From positions 160,640 through 224,639 of the forward strand of contig OMXX01000002.1 in the NCBI GenBank assembly GCA_900315105.1: a stretch of DNA of 64,000 nucleotides, written 5' to 3'. Source of the stretch: an uncultured Prevotellaceae bacterium (GTDB taxonomy: Bacteria; Bacteroidota; Bacteroidia; Bacteroidales; Bacteroidaceae). Positions 1 through 7,456 of this stretch are shown here, one piece after another (positions within the stretch are counted from its first letter, which is position 1; each line of letters starts with the position of its first letter). The position numbers were made by a program, and so were the translations under genes. The notes beneath the pieces were generated by a model. That model saw only the letters and a list, made by a program, of their open reading frames with translations, ran no database searches and was not told the origin of the DNA.

Positions 1-344
1 CAGAGCTCAACGGTAAGCTCATCGGTTCTGCTCAGCGCGTTCCAACTCCAACAGGTTCTACAACTATCCTCGTTGCTGTTGTTAAGGGTAAGGACGTAAC
101 TGTAGAGGGTATCAACGCTGCAATGAAGGCTGCTGGTACTGAGTCTTTCGGTTACACAGAGGATCAGATCGTTTCTTCTGATATCATCGGTATGAAGTAC
201 GGTTCACTCTTCGACGCTACTCAGACAATGGTTAGCAAGATCGACGACGACACATATCAGGTTCAGGTTGTTTCTTGGTACGACAATGAGAACTCTTATA
301 CTTCTCAGATGGTTCGTACAATCAAGTACTTCTCTGAGATCTAA
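1..344 (+). CDS. gap: Glyceraldehyde-3-phosphate dehydrogenase, C-terminal part (start outside window)
   Basis: These are the last 113 codons of the NAD-dependent glycolytic enzyme that converts glyceraldehyde 3-phosphate to 1,3-bisphosphoglycerate in the cytosol. The frame is open from base 3 and ends with TAA at 342-344. Catalytic-domain signatures are clear: RVPTPTGS near the left edge, [26 protein letters not shown] and the C-terminal [11 protein letters not shown]. The N-terminal Rossmann domain and the catalytic cysteine lie outside the window. Codon choice is strongly biased (GGT, GCT, ATC, AAG), as expected for a highly expressed glycolytic gene. A strong terminator follows 44 nt after the stop. 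The identification is secure; only the 5' half is missing because of the window edge. Confidence 0.97.
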   Translation, partial: ELNGKLIGSAQRVPTPTGSTTILVAVVKGKDVTVEGINAAMKAAGTESFGYTEDQIVSSDIIGMKYGSLFDATQTMVSKIDDDTYQVQVVSWYDNENSYTSQMVRTIKYFSEI

Positions 345-388
345 ACCGATTTCAAATAGGCTTGATTGGAGAAATCCAACCAATATAT

Positions 389-421
389 GAGAGCATATCT
401 TCGGGTATGCTCTCTTTTTTT
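389..421 (+). terminator. Rho-independent terminator of gap
   Basis: An 11-bp stem (389-399 with 404-414, one T-G pair) is closed by a TTCG tetraloop in the very stable C(TTCG)G context and followed by a run of T to 421. It lies directly downstream of the gap stop codon. Confidence 0.93.
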
Positions 422-444
422 TGTTTATCAACATTATATATTTG

Positions 445-645
445 ACGACTTGTGAAGCTTGGTGAGCTTTGCGAATAATTGTCTATACGGCAACAGCAAG
501 CTGTTTTTTTTAACTGACAATAATTTTTCGCAAGGCTCAACAAGCTAAAGCAAGTTCCCAATCTTAGCAATCTTCAACCAATAAAAATGGATATTTATTG
601 AAAAAGATTGCGCAGATTGGTAATTATTGTCAATTCAGCATCGGA
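445..645. repeat. Compound intergenic repeat: GCTTGGTGAGC pair, GCAAC hairpin and TGACAATAAT arms
   Basis: The region between gap and the next repeat has no gene. It holds a GAAGCTTGGTGAGCTTTGCG unit at about 453-472 and an inverted relative (TTCGCAAGGCTCAACAAGC) at about 527-545. These flank a short hairpin plus T-run near 488-510 that is followed by TTAACTGACAATAAT. A matching inverted arm, GGTAATTATTGTCAATTC, ends near 637. Relatives of these pieces occur at 16264-16297, 35350-35385, 48294-48322, 57555-57590 and 59561-59690, so this is dispersed repeat material. The function is unknown; the hairpin with T-run could act as a terminator. Confidence 0.6.
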
Positions 646-657
646 GATGCGTTAAAG

Positions 658-850
658 ACGGTCTGAAAGACCAGAAAGCCTATAGCCCAGAGCATCGCTC
701 TGAGTAAGCGTGATGTATAATCTACGCCCTGAAAGGGCAAAAGCAATAAAGCGACATATAAGCTTTTGCCCTTTCAGGGCGATTGTATCAACTTTCTTAT
801 ACTCAGGGCGATGCCCTGAGCTAAGTGCTCGTTGGCCTTTCAGGCCGTTC
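658..850. repeat. Nested palindromic repeat (GCCCTGAAAGGGC family), copy 1
   Basis: The element is a palindrome within a palindrome. The outer arms are GGTCTGAAAGACC at the left and GGCCTTTCAGGCC at the right. The middle arms are GAGCATCGCTC and CAGGGCGATGCCCTG. The inner arms are GCCCTGAAAGGGCAAAAGC and its inverse GCTTTTGCCCTTTCAGGGC, and each arm is itself a small hairpin. The same architecture recurs at 33331-33521 and 60746-60940, with a half copy near 61384-61471. It resembles REP/BIME-type elements mobilised by Y1 transposases, but no transposase is in this window. Confidence 0.75.
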
Positions 851-945
851 TGTACTTGGCGCTCTTCACTTGTGAAACATGCATAAACTTTTTTCAAGTT
901 ACACACTTTTATCTGCACTTTTTTCCATCTTTCATTTATTTTTAT

Positions 946-953
946 TATCTTTG
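946..953 (+). promoter_or_regulatory. Promoter -7 box of miaA
   Basis: TATCTTTG matches the Bacteroidetes TAnnTTTG -7 consensus exactly and lies 77 nt before the miaA ATG. I see no clear TTTG -33 box at the right distance. The box runs straight into the leader hairpin at 957-1018. Confidence 0.75.
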
Positions 954-956
954 CAC

Positions 957-1018
957 TCAGAAAATCAAAGACCGTGCGCCAGCCTAATGGGCTGACACGC
1001 ACTTTTTCTTTCGCACGA
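957..1018 (+). promoter_or_regulatory. Structured 5' leader hairpin of miaA (family member 1)
   Basis: The hairpin begins about 4 nt after the -7 box. The outer stem is GAAAA (960-964) with TTTTTC (1003-1008), the middle stem GTGCG with CGCAC, and the inner stem AGCC with GGCT around a short loop. The T-rich 3' arm makes it look like a weak intrinsic terminator or attenuator. Tandem relatives occur at 12234-12364 and 57690-57836, each after a TTTGCACTC sequence. Confidence 0.65.
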
Positions 1019-1029
1019 AGAAGCACCCA

Positions 1030-2052
1030 ATGAAACAGAAGATGATAACCATAATAGGCCCTACGGCATCGGGAAAGACAACTCTCGCTGCCCATCTTGC
1101 AGCTTCCTTTATTGTTGAAGGACAGCCGGCTGAAATCATCTCTGGAGATTCACGTCAGGTGTATCGTGGTATGGATATAGGTACGGGTAAGGATCTGTGC
1201 GACTACGAAGTCACACTTCCAGCCAACACCCAACACCCAACACCTACCACCCTGAAAATCCCCTACCACCTTATAGACATCTGTGATCCGGGCGAGAAAT
1301 ACAACATCTTTGAGTTTCAGCAGGATTTCCTCAAGGCATACGAGGATATCACTTCACGTGGCGCATTACCAATACTTTGCGGCGGTTCTGGCTTGTATGT
1401 GGAATCCGTTATCCGAGAATATCACCTCTCACCTGTTCCGAAGAACGAGGAATTACGCGAGGAACTAAGCCACAAGTCGATGGAAGAACTCACGGCTATT
1501 CTCATGGATCTGAAGGAGAAGAACAATTCCGATATGCACAACAAGACGGATGTGGATTCTCCGCAGCGTGCCATACGTGCCATTGAGATTGAGGCTTATA
1601 ACCTTGAGCACAAGACAGAAGACCGCTACTTCCCTCCTATCGAGACGACGATAATAGGCGTTGACATCCCCCGTGATGAGCGCAGGAGGAAGATTTCCAC
1701 CCGACTGAAGAACCGTGTGGACGAGGGAATGGTTGACGAGATAAAACGCATCCTTGACTCTGGGGTAAGTGCCGAGGATTTGATTTACTACGGACTTGAA
1801 TACAAGTACGTTACCGAATACGTCATCGGTAAGCGTTCATACGACAACATGCTCAAGGAACTGGAAATCGCCATACACCAGTTTGCTAAGCGTCAGATGA
1901 CTTGGTTCCGTGGTATGGAGAGGCGTGGATGCAAGATAAACTGGATTGACGCTATGCTTCCGATGGAGGAGAAAGTAAAAGCGATTAGAGAAACTATCAG
2001 CCCACCCAGTCCCTCCCAAAGGGAGGGTTCCTCCCCCCTCAAGGGGGAGTAG
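1030..2052 (+). CDS. miaA: tRNA dimethylallyltransferase MiaA
   Basis: The enzyme transfers a dimethylallyl group from DMAPP to N6 of A37 in tRNAs that read UNN codons. The 340-residue product opens with the P-loop IIGPTASGKT (about residues 8-17), followed by the substrate motif GDSRQVYRGMDIGTGK (about 39-54), PYHLIDICDPGEKYN and CGGSGLYVESVI. It is about 30 residues longer than usual. Two stretches explain the excess: PANTQHPTPTT near residue 65, encoded by a 7-nt tandem repeat, and the last 16 residues, encoded by a CCCTCCCAAAGGGAGGG palindrome. The ATG at 1030 directly precedes the P-loop. Both additions lie outside the core motifs, so the enzyme is probably active. The lipid-kinase-like gene follows in the same direction after 111 nt. 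Confidence 0.95.
   Translation: MKQKMITIIGPTASGKTTLAAHLAASFIVEGQPAEIISGDSRQVYRGMDIGTGKDLCDYEVTLPANTQHPTPTTLKIPYHLIDICDPGEKYNIFEFQQDFLKAYEDITSRGALPILCGGSGLYVESVIREYHLSPVPKNEELREELSHKSMEELTAILMDLKEKNNSDMHNKTDVDSPQRAIRAIEIEAYNLEHKTEDRYFPPIETTIIGVDIPRDERRRKISTRLKNRVDEGMVDEIKRILDSGVSAEDLIYYGLEYKYVTEYVIGKRSYDNMLKELEIAIHQFAKRQMTWFRGMERRGCKINWIDAMLPMEEKVKAIRETISPPSPSQREGSSPLKGE
1223..1250 (+). repeat. In-frame 7-nt tandem repeat inside miaA
   Basis: CCAACAC starts at 1223, 1230 and 1237, and the related CTACCAC at 1244, all 7 nt apart. The array encodes a Pro/Thr/Asn-rich loop between the GTGKD motif and PYHLIDI. It belongs to the same 7-nt-period class as the intergenic arrays at 12404-12491 and elsewhere. 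Confidence 0.8.
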
Positions 2053-2103
2053 ATAGTATTTCTAATCATAAGTAAATAAAAAAATCCTTCTCTCATAGGG
2101 ATT

Positions 2104-2149
2104 AATACTATAAAACATCCTTCCCTTTGGGAAGGCTTGGTTAGGCTTT
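2104..2149. repeat. Partial copy of the CCTTCCCTTTGGGAAGG hairpin element
   Basis: The segment repeats the right half of the element at 31254-31410: ACATCCTTCCCTTTGGGAAGG followed by CTTGGTTAGGCTTT. Its short stem could act as a weak terminator between miaA and the next gene. Confidence 0.6.
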
Positions 2150-2163
2150 AATTAGGCTTTTAT

Positions 2164-3096
2164 ATGAAAACAGGATTAATATATTGTCCGAAACGCGAGG
2201 GATTCAAATCACCTGAGAAACGGTGGAAGAAGATAGCTGAATGTCTCGAAAGTCATGGGATCACATACGATCTCGTGCAGAGCGAGAATGCCCAAAGCGT
2301 GGAAAGACTCGTCTCAATGCTTATCCACAACGGATATGACGACATCATCATCTGTGGTGGAGATGCCGCATTGTGCGATGCCGTGAACTGTCTGATGAGA
2401 GAAGAAAAGGAAGTACGTGAGCGCGTGGTATTGTCTGTTATCCCTAATGGCCTGATGAACGATTTTGCAGCCTTCTGGGGACTTACGGAGAATGACATAA
2501 AGCTTGCGGTGGAATCGATTGCGACAAGGCGCATAAAGAAGGTAGATGCCGGTTGCCTAATCTATACCGACAAAGACGGTGAAAAACGAAATCGATACTT
2601 CCTCAACTGCATTAACATCGGACTTGTTGCTGGTATTCAACGCCTTAGGACAGAGACAAGAAAGATATTCTGGTCAAGGAAGGTTTCATACGTCATTTCA
2701 CTCGTTCTCCTACTCTTCCAACGCATGTTCTGGAAGATGGAATATACTATCAATTATGAAACTGAGCAGCATAGGGTTATGACCATGTGCATAGGTAGCG
2801 CGTTGGGCTTCGGACAGACTCCTAATGCCGTTCCATACAACGGAATGATAGACATAACCGTGATGCGAAACTCTGCCTTTACGCAGATTTTCTCAGCCAT
2901 AGCCCTCTTCCTGCGTGGAAAAATCCTCAACCACAAGATGATTCTTCCATACAGATGCCACGATATCACGATAAAAGTCCCTAAGAACACACCCGTAAGT
3001 ATCGACGGCCATTCATTCTCTGATATCGACACATCTACCGACCCTATGAAGATAATCGTGGAGCAAGAAGCTATAAATTTCATAATCGAGAAGTGA
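2164..3096 (+). CDS. Diacylglycerol/lipid kinase-like protein (YegS/DAGK fold)
   Basis: The 310-residue cytosolic protein resembles the DAGK catalytic family, which phosphorylates diacylglycerol, sphingoid bases or related lipids. The N-terminal nucleotide-binding half shows DDIIICGGDAALCDAVNCL (about residues 58-76) where the family has GGDGT..E.xNG, and then IPNGLMNDFAAFWG where the family has GTGNDFA. The C-terminal half has the beta-rich pattern SALGFGQTPNAVPYNGMIDI seen in YegS-like proteins. Several normally conserved glycines are replaced in both nucleotide-binding motifs, so catalytic activity is uncertain even though the fold assignment is good. It follows miaA on the same strand; the hairpin at 2104-2149 may separate their transcripts. 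Confidence 0.75.
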   Translation: MKTGLIYCPKREGFKSPEKRWKKIAECLESHGITYDLVQSENAQSVERLVSMLIHNGYDDIIICGGDAALCDAVNCLMREEKEVRERVVLSVIPNGLMNDFAAFWGLTENDIKLAVESIATRRIKKVDAGCLIYTDKDGEKRNRYFLNCINIGLVAGIQRLRTETRKIFWSRKVSYVISLVLLLFQRMFWKMEYTINYETEQHRVMTMCIGSALGFGQTPNAVPYNGMIDITVMRNSAFTQIFSAIALFLRGKILNHKMILPYRCHDITIKVPKNTPVSIDGHSFSDIDTSTDPMKIIVEQEAINFIIEK

Positions 3097-3270
3097 ATTC
3101 GTTAGAGTAAGACAATCCACATCAAAGAATAAATTCACGGAAATGAAACAACGAAAATTTATCTTTGGGTTACAAGTCATTTGTCGCTTTTAGTCATTTG
3201 CATACTAAAAAAATATAAACTTATCGATGAGTGACAATGTTCAAATAACAATATCACTTAAAATTTATAT

Positions 3271-3750
3271 ATGAGAAAATTTATATTCTTGCCAATCATA
3301 ATACTAATCATTTCTTCATGTACACATAACCATGTTTCTAACCAAGAACTGAGTTATGATGATAGCATCATAACTCAAATCGTTAATGATCAATTCAAAC
3401 GTGATTCGCATGCAGAATGGCCTAAACTAACGCCAGAGGATAGTATGATAAAGATAATACAAGAACAATTTTATTATGAAAATCCTATTCCCAAGTATTA
3501 TAACGTATCAAAAAACACGAAGAAAATAGTTCCATCTAGATTTGGTTATGTAAAAGTTCCTGATTCTATCGCATATGTAAAAGTATTTTATAAAAACGGT
3601 AATATATGCGAAGAAGGATATTTAACTTTCTTCGAAAGCCGTGAAGTTGATGGAGACGAGGTCGGCAAATGGAAATATTGCACTCCTGATGGTACAAAAT
3701 TTGAAAAGTACTATAAATATACTATTGGCATTCAGAAAGACTCAATATAA
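3271..3750 (+). CDS. Hypothetical lipoprotein
   Basis: The 159-residue product starts with a short charged segment (MRKF), a hydrophobic stretch (about residues 5-14) and the lipobox ISSC (Cys16). It is therefore predicted to be exported, lipidated and membrane-anchored. The mature part is charged and contains YVKVFYKNGNICEEGYLTF and VGKWKYCTPDG, reminiscent of MORN/toxin-antitoxin-YwqK-like repeats that describe an output sequence, but the match is too short to name. The gene is AT-richer than its neighbours. An 11-nt-period array follows 10 nt after the stop. Function unknown. Confidence 0.7.
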   Translation: MRKFIFLPIIILIISSCTHNHVSNQELSYDDSIITQIVNDQFKRDSHAEWPKLTPEDSMIKIIQEQFYYENPIPKYYNVSKNTKKIVPSRFGYVKVPDSIAYVKVFYKNGNICEEGYLTFFESREVDGDEVGKWKYCTPDGTKFEKYYKYTIGIQKDSI

Positions 3751-3760
3751 TAAACCCAAG

Positions 3761-3852
3761 TAAGTCCGTTGTAGTTCCGTTGTAAATCCGCTGTAAATCC
3801 GTTCCTGCGACTATAGGATGAACGAAGGAAGAACGAAAGAAGAAGGAAAGAA
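3761..3852. repeat. 11-nt-period array A
   Basis: TCCGTT/TCCGCT words start at 3765, 3776, 3787 and 3798, exactly 11 nt apart. After 22 nt a different word, GAACGAA/GAAGGAA, continues in the same 11-nt register at 3820, 3831 and 3842. The rest of the 421-nt gap up to the glycogen operon holds only the promoter at 4035-4065. Confidence 0.85.
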
Positions 3853-4034
3853 AAATGAAATGACAAATTCGGGAAAGGATGTAATGAAAGGCATACCCTT
3901 TTCCCTATCAATTATAATCAAGAGAAGACACAAGCACATTATATTCTTCGGACACTTGAAACATGAAAAAGTTACAAACATGTTTCAAACATAGTGGAAT
4001 TTTGTTGGTTTTTGGAAAATAATCTGTCATTTAT

Positions 4035-4065
4035 TTTGAAAAGCAGATTATTTTGCTTACTTTTG
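4035..4065 (+). promoter_or_regulatory. Promoter of the glycogen operon
   Basis: TTTG at 4035-4038 and TACTTTTG at 4058-4065 are separated by 19 bp, a textbook Bacteroidetes -33/-7 pair. The first gene starts about 107 nt downstream. Confidence 0.85.
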
Positions 4066-4171
4066 TAGAAAATTTCCAAATCATGTGTGCCTATGACACT
4101 ATCAGAAATGGAAATTCCCCCTAAATCACAACCTGAAGTTAAACAAATATTTAAACCTTAATATAGCAACT

Positions 4172-6112
4172 ATGAGTTATCTCAAATTTGAAAAAGCTCA
4201 GATGACCAACTTGCAGGAGTCCCTGCGACGCGAATTGTTGTGTACGAATCGCTCGGGGGCTTACTCATGCAGTACCGTTGTTGACTGCAACACCCGCAAA
4301 TATCACGGGTTGCTTGTCGTACCCGTACCTGAGATTGACGGAGAGAACCATGTATTGCTTTCTTCACTCGACTGTTCGGTGATACAGCATGGTGCCCAGT
4401 TCAACCTCGGAGTGCATAAATACGAAAGCGGAGTGTTCAGCCCTAACGGCCACAAATACATTCGCGAATTTTCTCTTGAAAATGTCCCTACGACTATCTA
4501 TCGCGTAGGTGGCGTGATTCTCAAGAAGGAAATCATATTCCAAGTGTATTCCACCCGTGTCCTTATCCGTTATACCCTACTCGACTGCCACAGCGCCACT
4601 ACTCTGCAACTGAGGCCTTTCCTGGCTTTCCGTAGCGTGAAGAACTGTATGGTTGAGAACCCTAACATCAACAGGGATTACACGGAGATTGACGGAGGGA
4701 TCAAGACTCAGCTCTATCCTAACTATCCAAACCTCTACATCCAGATTTCAAAGAAGAACAAATTCGTCTTTGACCCACATTGGAACAAGAGCCTCGTATA
4801 TGAGAAAGAACAGGAAAGAGGATATCACGGAGTGGAAGACCTCTATGTTCCGGGATATTTCGAGATTCAAGCAAAGAAAGGCGACGAGATTGTCATCTCT
4901 GCCGGCATCGACGAGATAAAGCCTGAATCGCTGAAGAAACTCTTCAATGAGGAAGTAGGACTTCGCCTGCCTATCGACAGCTTCTACCACGCTCTCGTTA
5001 ATGCCGCTCATCAGTTCCATGTACGTGTAAGCGACACCGAGCGCTATCTGCTTGCCGGCTATCCTTGGTTCAAGGTTCGTGCACGCGATACGTTCATTGC
5101 CCTCCCAGGTCTCACGCTTGCCATTCAGGAGAACGACTACTTCGAACTCGTGATGGATACGGCAGCAAAGAGCATCAGGGACTTCATGACGGGCAAGCCA
5201 CTCAAAAGCCTTATCCACGAGATAGAGCAGCCGGACGTGCTTCTCTGGGCAATATGGGCTATTCAGCAGTATGCACACGAGGTAGGCAATGCCCAAACCT
5301 ACAAGAAATATGGAAAGCTGCTTATCGACATTCTCAAATTCATAGAGAGCAACAAGCATCCTAACCTTGAACTCAGGGAGAACGGACTCCTCCACATCGA
5401 GGGACGCGAACAGCCGATGACTTGGATGAACAGCATAGCCAACGGACGCCCAGTAGTTCCGCGTACCGGTTATGTTGTCGAAATCAACGCTCTCTGGTAT
5501 AATGCCCTGAAGTTCTGCGCAGAAATGGCAGAATCAAACAAGGACAAGAAGATAGCTGCAGAGCTTGAGGCACGTGCTGATATTGCAAAGGAGGCATTCC
5601 AGAAGATGTTCATTACCGATAGCGGCTATCTCTACGACTATGTAGAGGAAGGAATAGAGGATTTGAGCGTTCGTCCGAATATGATATTCCCAGTGGCATT
5701 CGACTATTCTCCACTTGAGCCGGAACAGAAGAAATCGGTTCTCGACTTCTGCACACGAGAGCTCCTCACACCAAAAGGACTCCGCACCTTGTCTCCAAAG
5801 TCAGGTGGCTATAACCCTATGTACGTAGGTCCGCAGACAAAGCGCGACTACGCCTACCACTCAGGTACGGCATGGCCTTGGCTCGGCGGTTTCTATATGG
5901 AGGCATACCTGAAGCTCTACAAGCGTTCACGCCTCAGTTTCGTACAGCGACAGATGATTGGCTATGAGGACGAGATGCAGTATCACGTATTAGGCTCTAT
6001 ATCTGAGCTGTTCGACGGAAACCCACCGTTCAACGGACGTGGAGCATCATCATTCGCAATGAACGTTGCCGAGATTCTTCGCACATGGAGATTAATAGAC
6101 CAGTTTAACTAA
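4172..6112 (+). CDS. Glycogen debranching enzyme (amylo-alpha-1,6-glucosidase, GH133)
   Basis: The 646-residue protein is the bacterial/archaeal type of debranching enzyme, which removes alpha-1,6-linked glucose from glycogen in the cytosol. The N-terminal GDE domain (about residues 1-230) contains TNRSGAYSCSTVVDCNTRKY, a family hallmark. The C-terminal (alpha/alpha)6 catalytic part (about 270-640) contains GYPWFKVRARDTFIALPG, GYVVEINALWYNAL and YHSGTAWPWLGGFY. There is no signal peptide. It is the first gene of an operon with a glycogen synthase-like glycosyltransferase (19-nt gap) and a GH57 amylase. This trio is the usual glycogen cluster of Bacteroidales, which supports the role. Confidence 0.93.
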   Translation: MSYLKFEKAQMTNLQESLRRELLCTNRSGAYSCSTVVDCNTRKYHGLLVVPVPEIDGENHVLLSSLDCSVIQHGAQFNLGVHKYESGVFSPNGHKYIREFSLENVPTTIYRVGGVILKKEIIFQVYSTRVLIRYTLLDCHSATTLQLRPFLAFRSVKNCMVENPNINRDYTEIDGGIKTQLYPNYPNLYIQISKKNKFVFDPHWNKSLVYEKEQERGYHGVEDLYVPGYFEIQAKKGDEIVISAGIDEIKPESLKKLFNEEVGLRLPIDSFYHALVNAAHQFHVRVSDTERYLLAGYPWFKVRARDTFIALPGLTLAIQENDYFELVMDTAAKSIRDFMTGKPLKSLIHEIEQPDVLLWAIWAIQQYAHEVGNAQTYKKYGKLLIDILKFIESNKHPNLELRENGLLHIEGREQPMTWMNSIANGRPVVPRTGYVVEINALWYNALKFCAEMAESNKDKKIAAELEARADIAKEAFQKMFITDSGYLYDYVEEGIEDLSVRPNMIFPVAFDYSPLEPEQKKSVLDFCTRELLTPKGLRTLSPKSGGYNPMYVGPQTKRDYAYHSGTAWPWLGGFYMEAYLKLYKRSRLSFVQRQMIGYEDEMQYHVLGSISELFDGNPPFNGRGASSFAMNVAEILRTWRLIDQFN

Positions 6113-6114
6113 TT

Positions 6115-6121
6115 AAGGAGG
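6115..6121 (+). promoter_or_regulatory. Strong Shine-Dalgarno site before the glycosyltransferase
   Basis: AAGGAGG lies 10 nt before the ATG at 6132. Perfect sites are rare in this genome, where nearly every other start lacks one. It fixes the start and suggests boosted translation of the second operon gene. Confidence 0.75.
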
Positions 6122-6131
6122 ACAAACAAGA

Positions 6132-7433
6132 ATGAAAGTATTAATGTTCGGATGGGAATTCCCTCCAAAGATATACGGTGGACTTGCTGTTGCCTCCTAT
6201 GGTATAACCAAGGGTCTCAGTCTTCAGGGCGACATTGAAACCACCTTCTGTATGCCGAAGCCTACGGGCGAAGAGGAGAAATTCCTCAAGATAGTGAACA
6301 TGAGTCAGGTGCCAATCGTTTGGCGCAATGTTCAGTATGATAATATCAAGGACCGCATCGTAGGTCATACGGCAGAAGACTACTATCGTTTCCGCGACCA
6401 TATCTATGCAGATTTCAACTACATGCAGGGATTAGATGACCTTGGCTGCATGGGCTTTGCAGGTGGCTATCCCGGCAACCTGCACGACGAGATAAACAAC
6501 TTCTCTATCATCGCAGGTGTTCTGGCTCGCTCTGAGCAGTTTGATATCATCCATGCTCACGACTGGCTCACCTACCCTGCCGGAGTTCACGCTAAGATAG
6601 TAAGCGGAAAACCTCTCTGCATCCACGTACACGCAACGGATTTCGACCGTTCACGCGGTAATGTGAATCCAACGGTATATTCCATCGAGAAGAACGGAAT
6701 GGATAATGCCGACTGCATAATGTGCGTATCAGAACTGACACGTCAGACCGTTATCAACCAGTATCATCAGGACCCACGCAAGTGTGTAGCTATGCACAAT
6801 GCCGTTTATCCTCTTTCACAGGAGTATCTCGACATCGTGCCTCACAAGAAGCCAAACGAGAAGGTTGTTACGTATCTCGGTCGTATCACCATGCAGAAAG
6901 GTCCTGAGTACTTCATCGAGGCTGCAAAGCTCGTGCTTCAGCGTACTGACAAGATACGTTTCTGCTTCGCCGGTTCAGGTGATATGATGAACGCGATGAT
7001 TGAACTTGCAGCCGCATACGGCATTGCCGACAAATGCCATTTCCCTGGTTTCCAAAGAGGTAAGCAGGTATATGAGTGCTATAAGAATTCAGATGTCTTC
7101 GTTATGCCATCGGTTTCTGAGCCGTTCGGTATCGCTCCGCTTGAGGCTATGCAATGTGGTTGCCCAAGTATCATTTCCAAGCAGTCGGGCTGCGGTGAGA
7201 TCCTTACCAATGTCATCAAGGTTGATTACTGGGATATCCACGCAATGGCGGATGCCATCTACTCCCTCTGTATGAACGAGAGCCTCCACGACTACATCGC
7301 CGAAGAAGGCATCAAGGAGGTTGCCGGCATCACATGGGAGAAGGTTGGACTTCGCATTCGCCAATGCTATGACCAGTTGCTTGACAAGGGCTGGTTCAAT
7401 AACGAGGAATATCTCGCGAACTTCATAAAGTAA
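6132..7433 (+). CDS. Glycogen synthase-type glycosyltransferase (GT4-like)
   Basis: The 433-residue GT-B enzyme probably extends alpha-1,4-glucan chains from a nucleotide sugar. The N-terminal domain starts with MFGWEFPPKIYGGLAVA, the synthase-like acceptor loop with a glycine pair, and contains IHAHDWLTYPAGV. The C-terminal donor domain shows VVTYLGRITMQKGPEYF, GFQRGKQVYECY and the E-x7-E motif EPFGIAPLEAMQCG (about residues 340-350). It lacks a signal peptide and is cytosolic. The perfect ribosome-binding site at 6115-6121 fixes the start. Its place between the debranching enzyme and a GH57 amylase, with 19- and 23-nt gaps, argues for glycogen rather than cell-wall glycan synthesis. Confidence 0.88.
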   Translation: MKVLMFGWEFPPKIYGGLAVASYGITKGLSLQGDIETTFCMPKPTGEEEKFLKIVNMSQVPIVWRNVQYDNIKDRIVGHTAEDYYRFRDHIYADFNYMQGLDDLGCMGFAGGYPGNLHDEINNFSIIAGVLARSEQFDIIHAHDWLTYPAGVHAKIVSGKPLCIHVHATDFDRSRGNVNPTVYSIEKNGMDNADCIMCVSELTRQTVINQYHQDPRKCVAMHNAVYPLSQEYLDIVPHKKPNEKVVTYLGRITMQKGPEYFIEAAKLVLQRTDKIRFCFAGSGDMMNAMIELAAAYGIADKCHFPGFQRGKQVYECYKNSDVFVMPSVSEPFGIAPLEAMQCGCPSIISKQSGCGEILTNVIKVDYWDIHAMADAIYSLCMNESLHDYIAEEGIKEVAGITWEKVGLRIRQCYDQLLDKGWFNNEEYLANFIK

Positions 7434-7456
7434 AACCTACTAAATAAGACAGAATA

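Noticed and set aside
652..1095. Minus-strand 147-codon open frame across the nested palindrome and miaA start
   Set aside because: It reads through repeat DNA, the leader hairpin and the miaA P-loop codons; the protein is a translation of palindromes with no domain.
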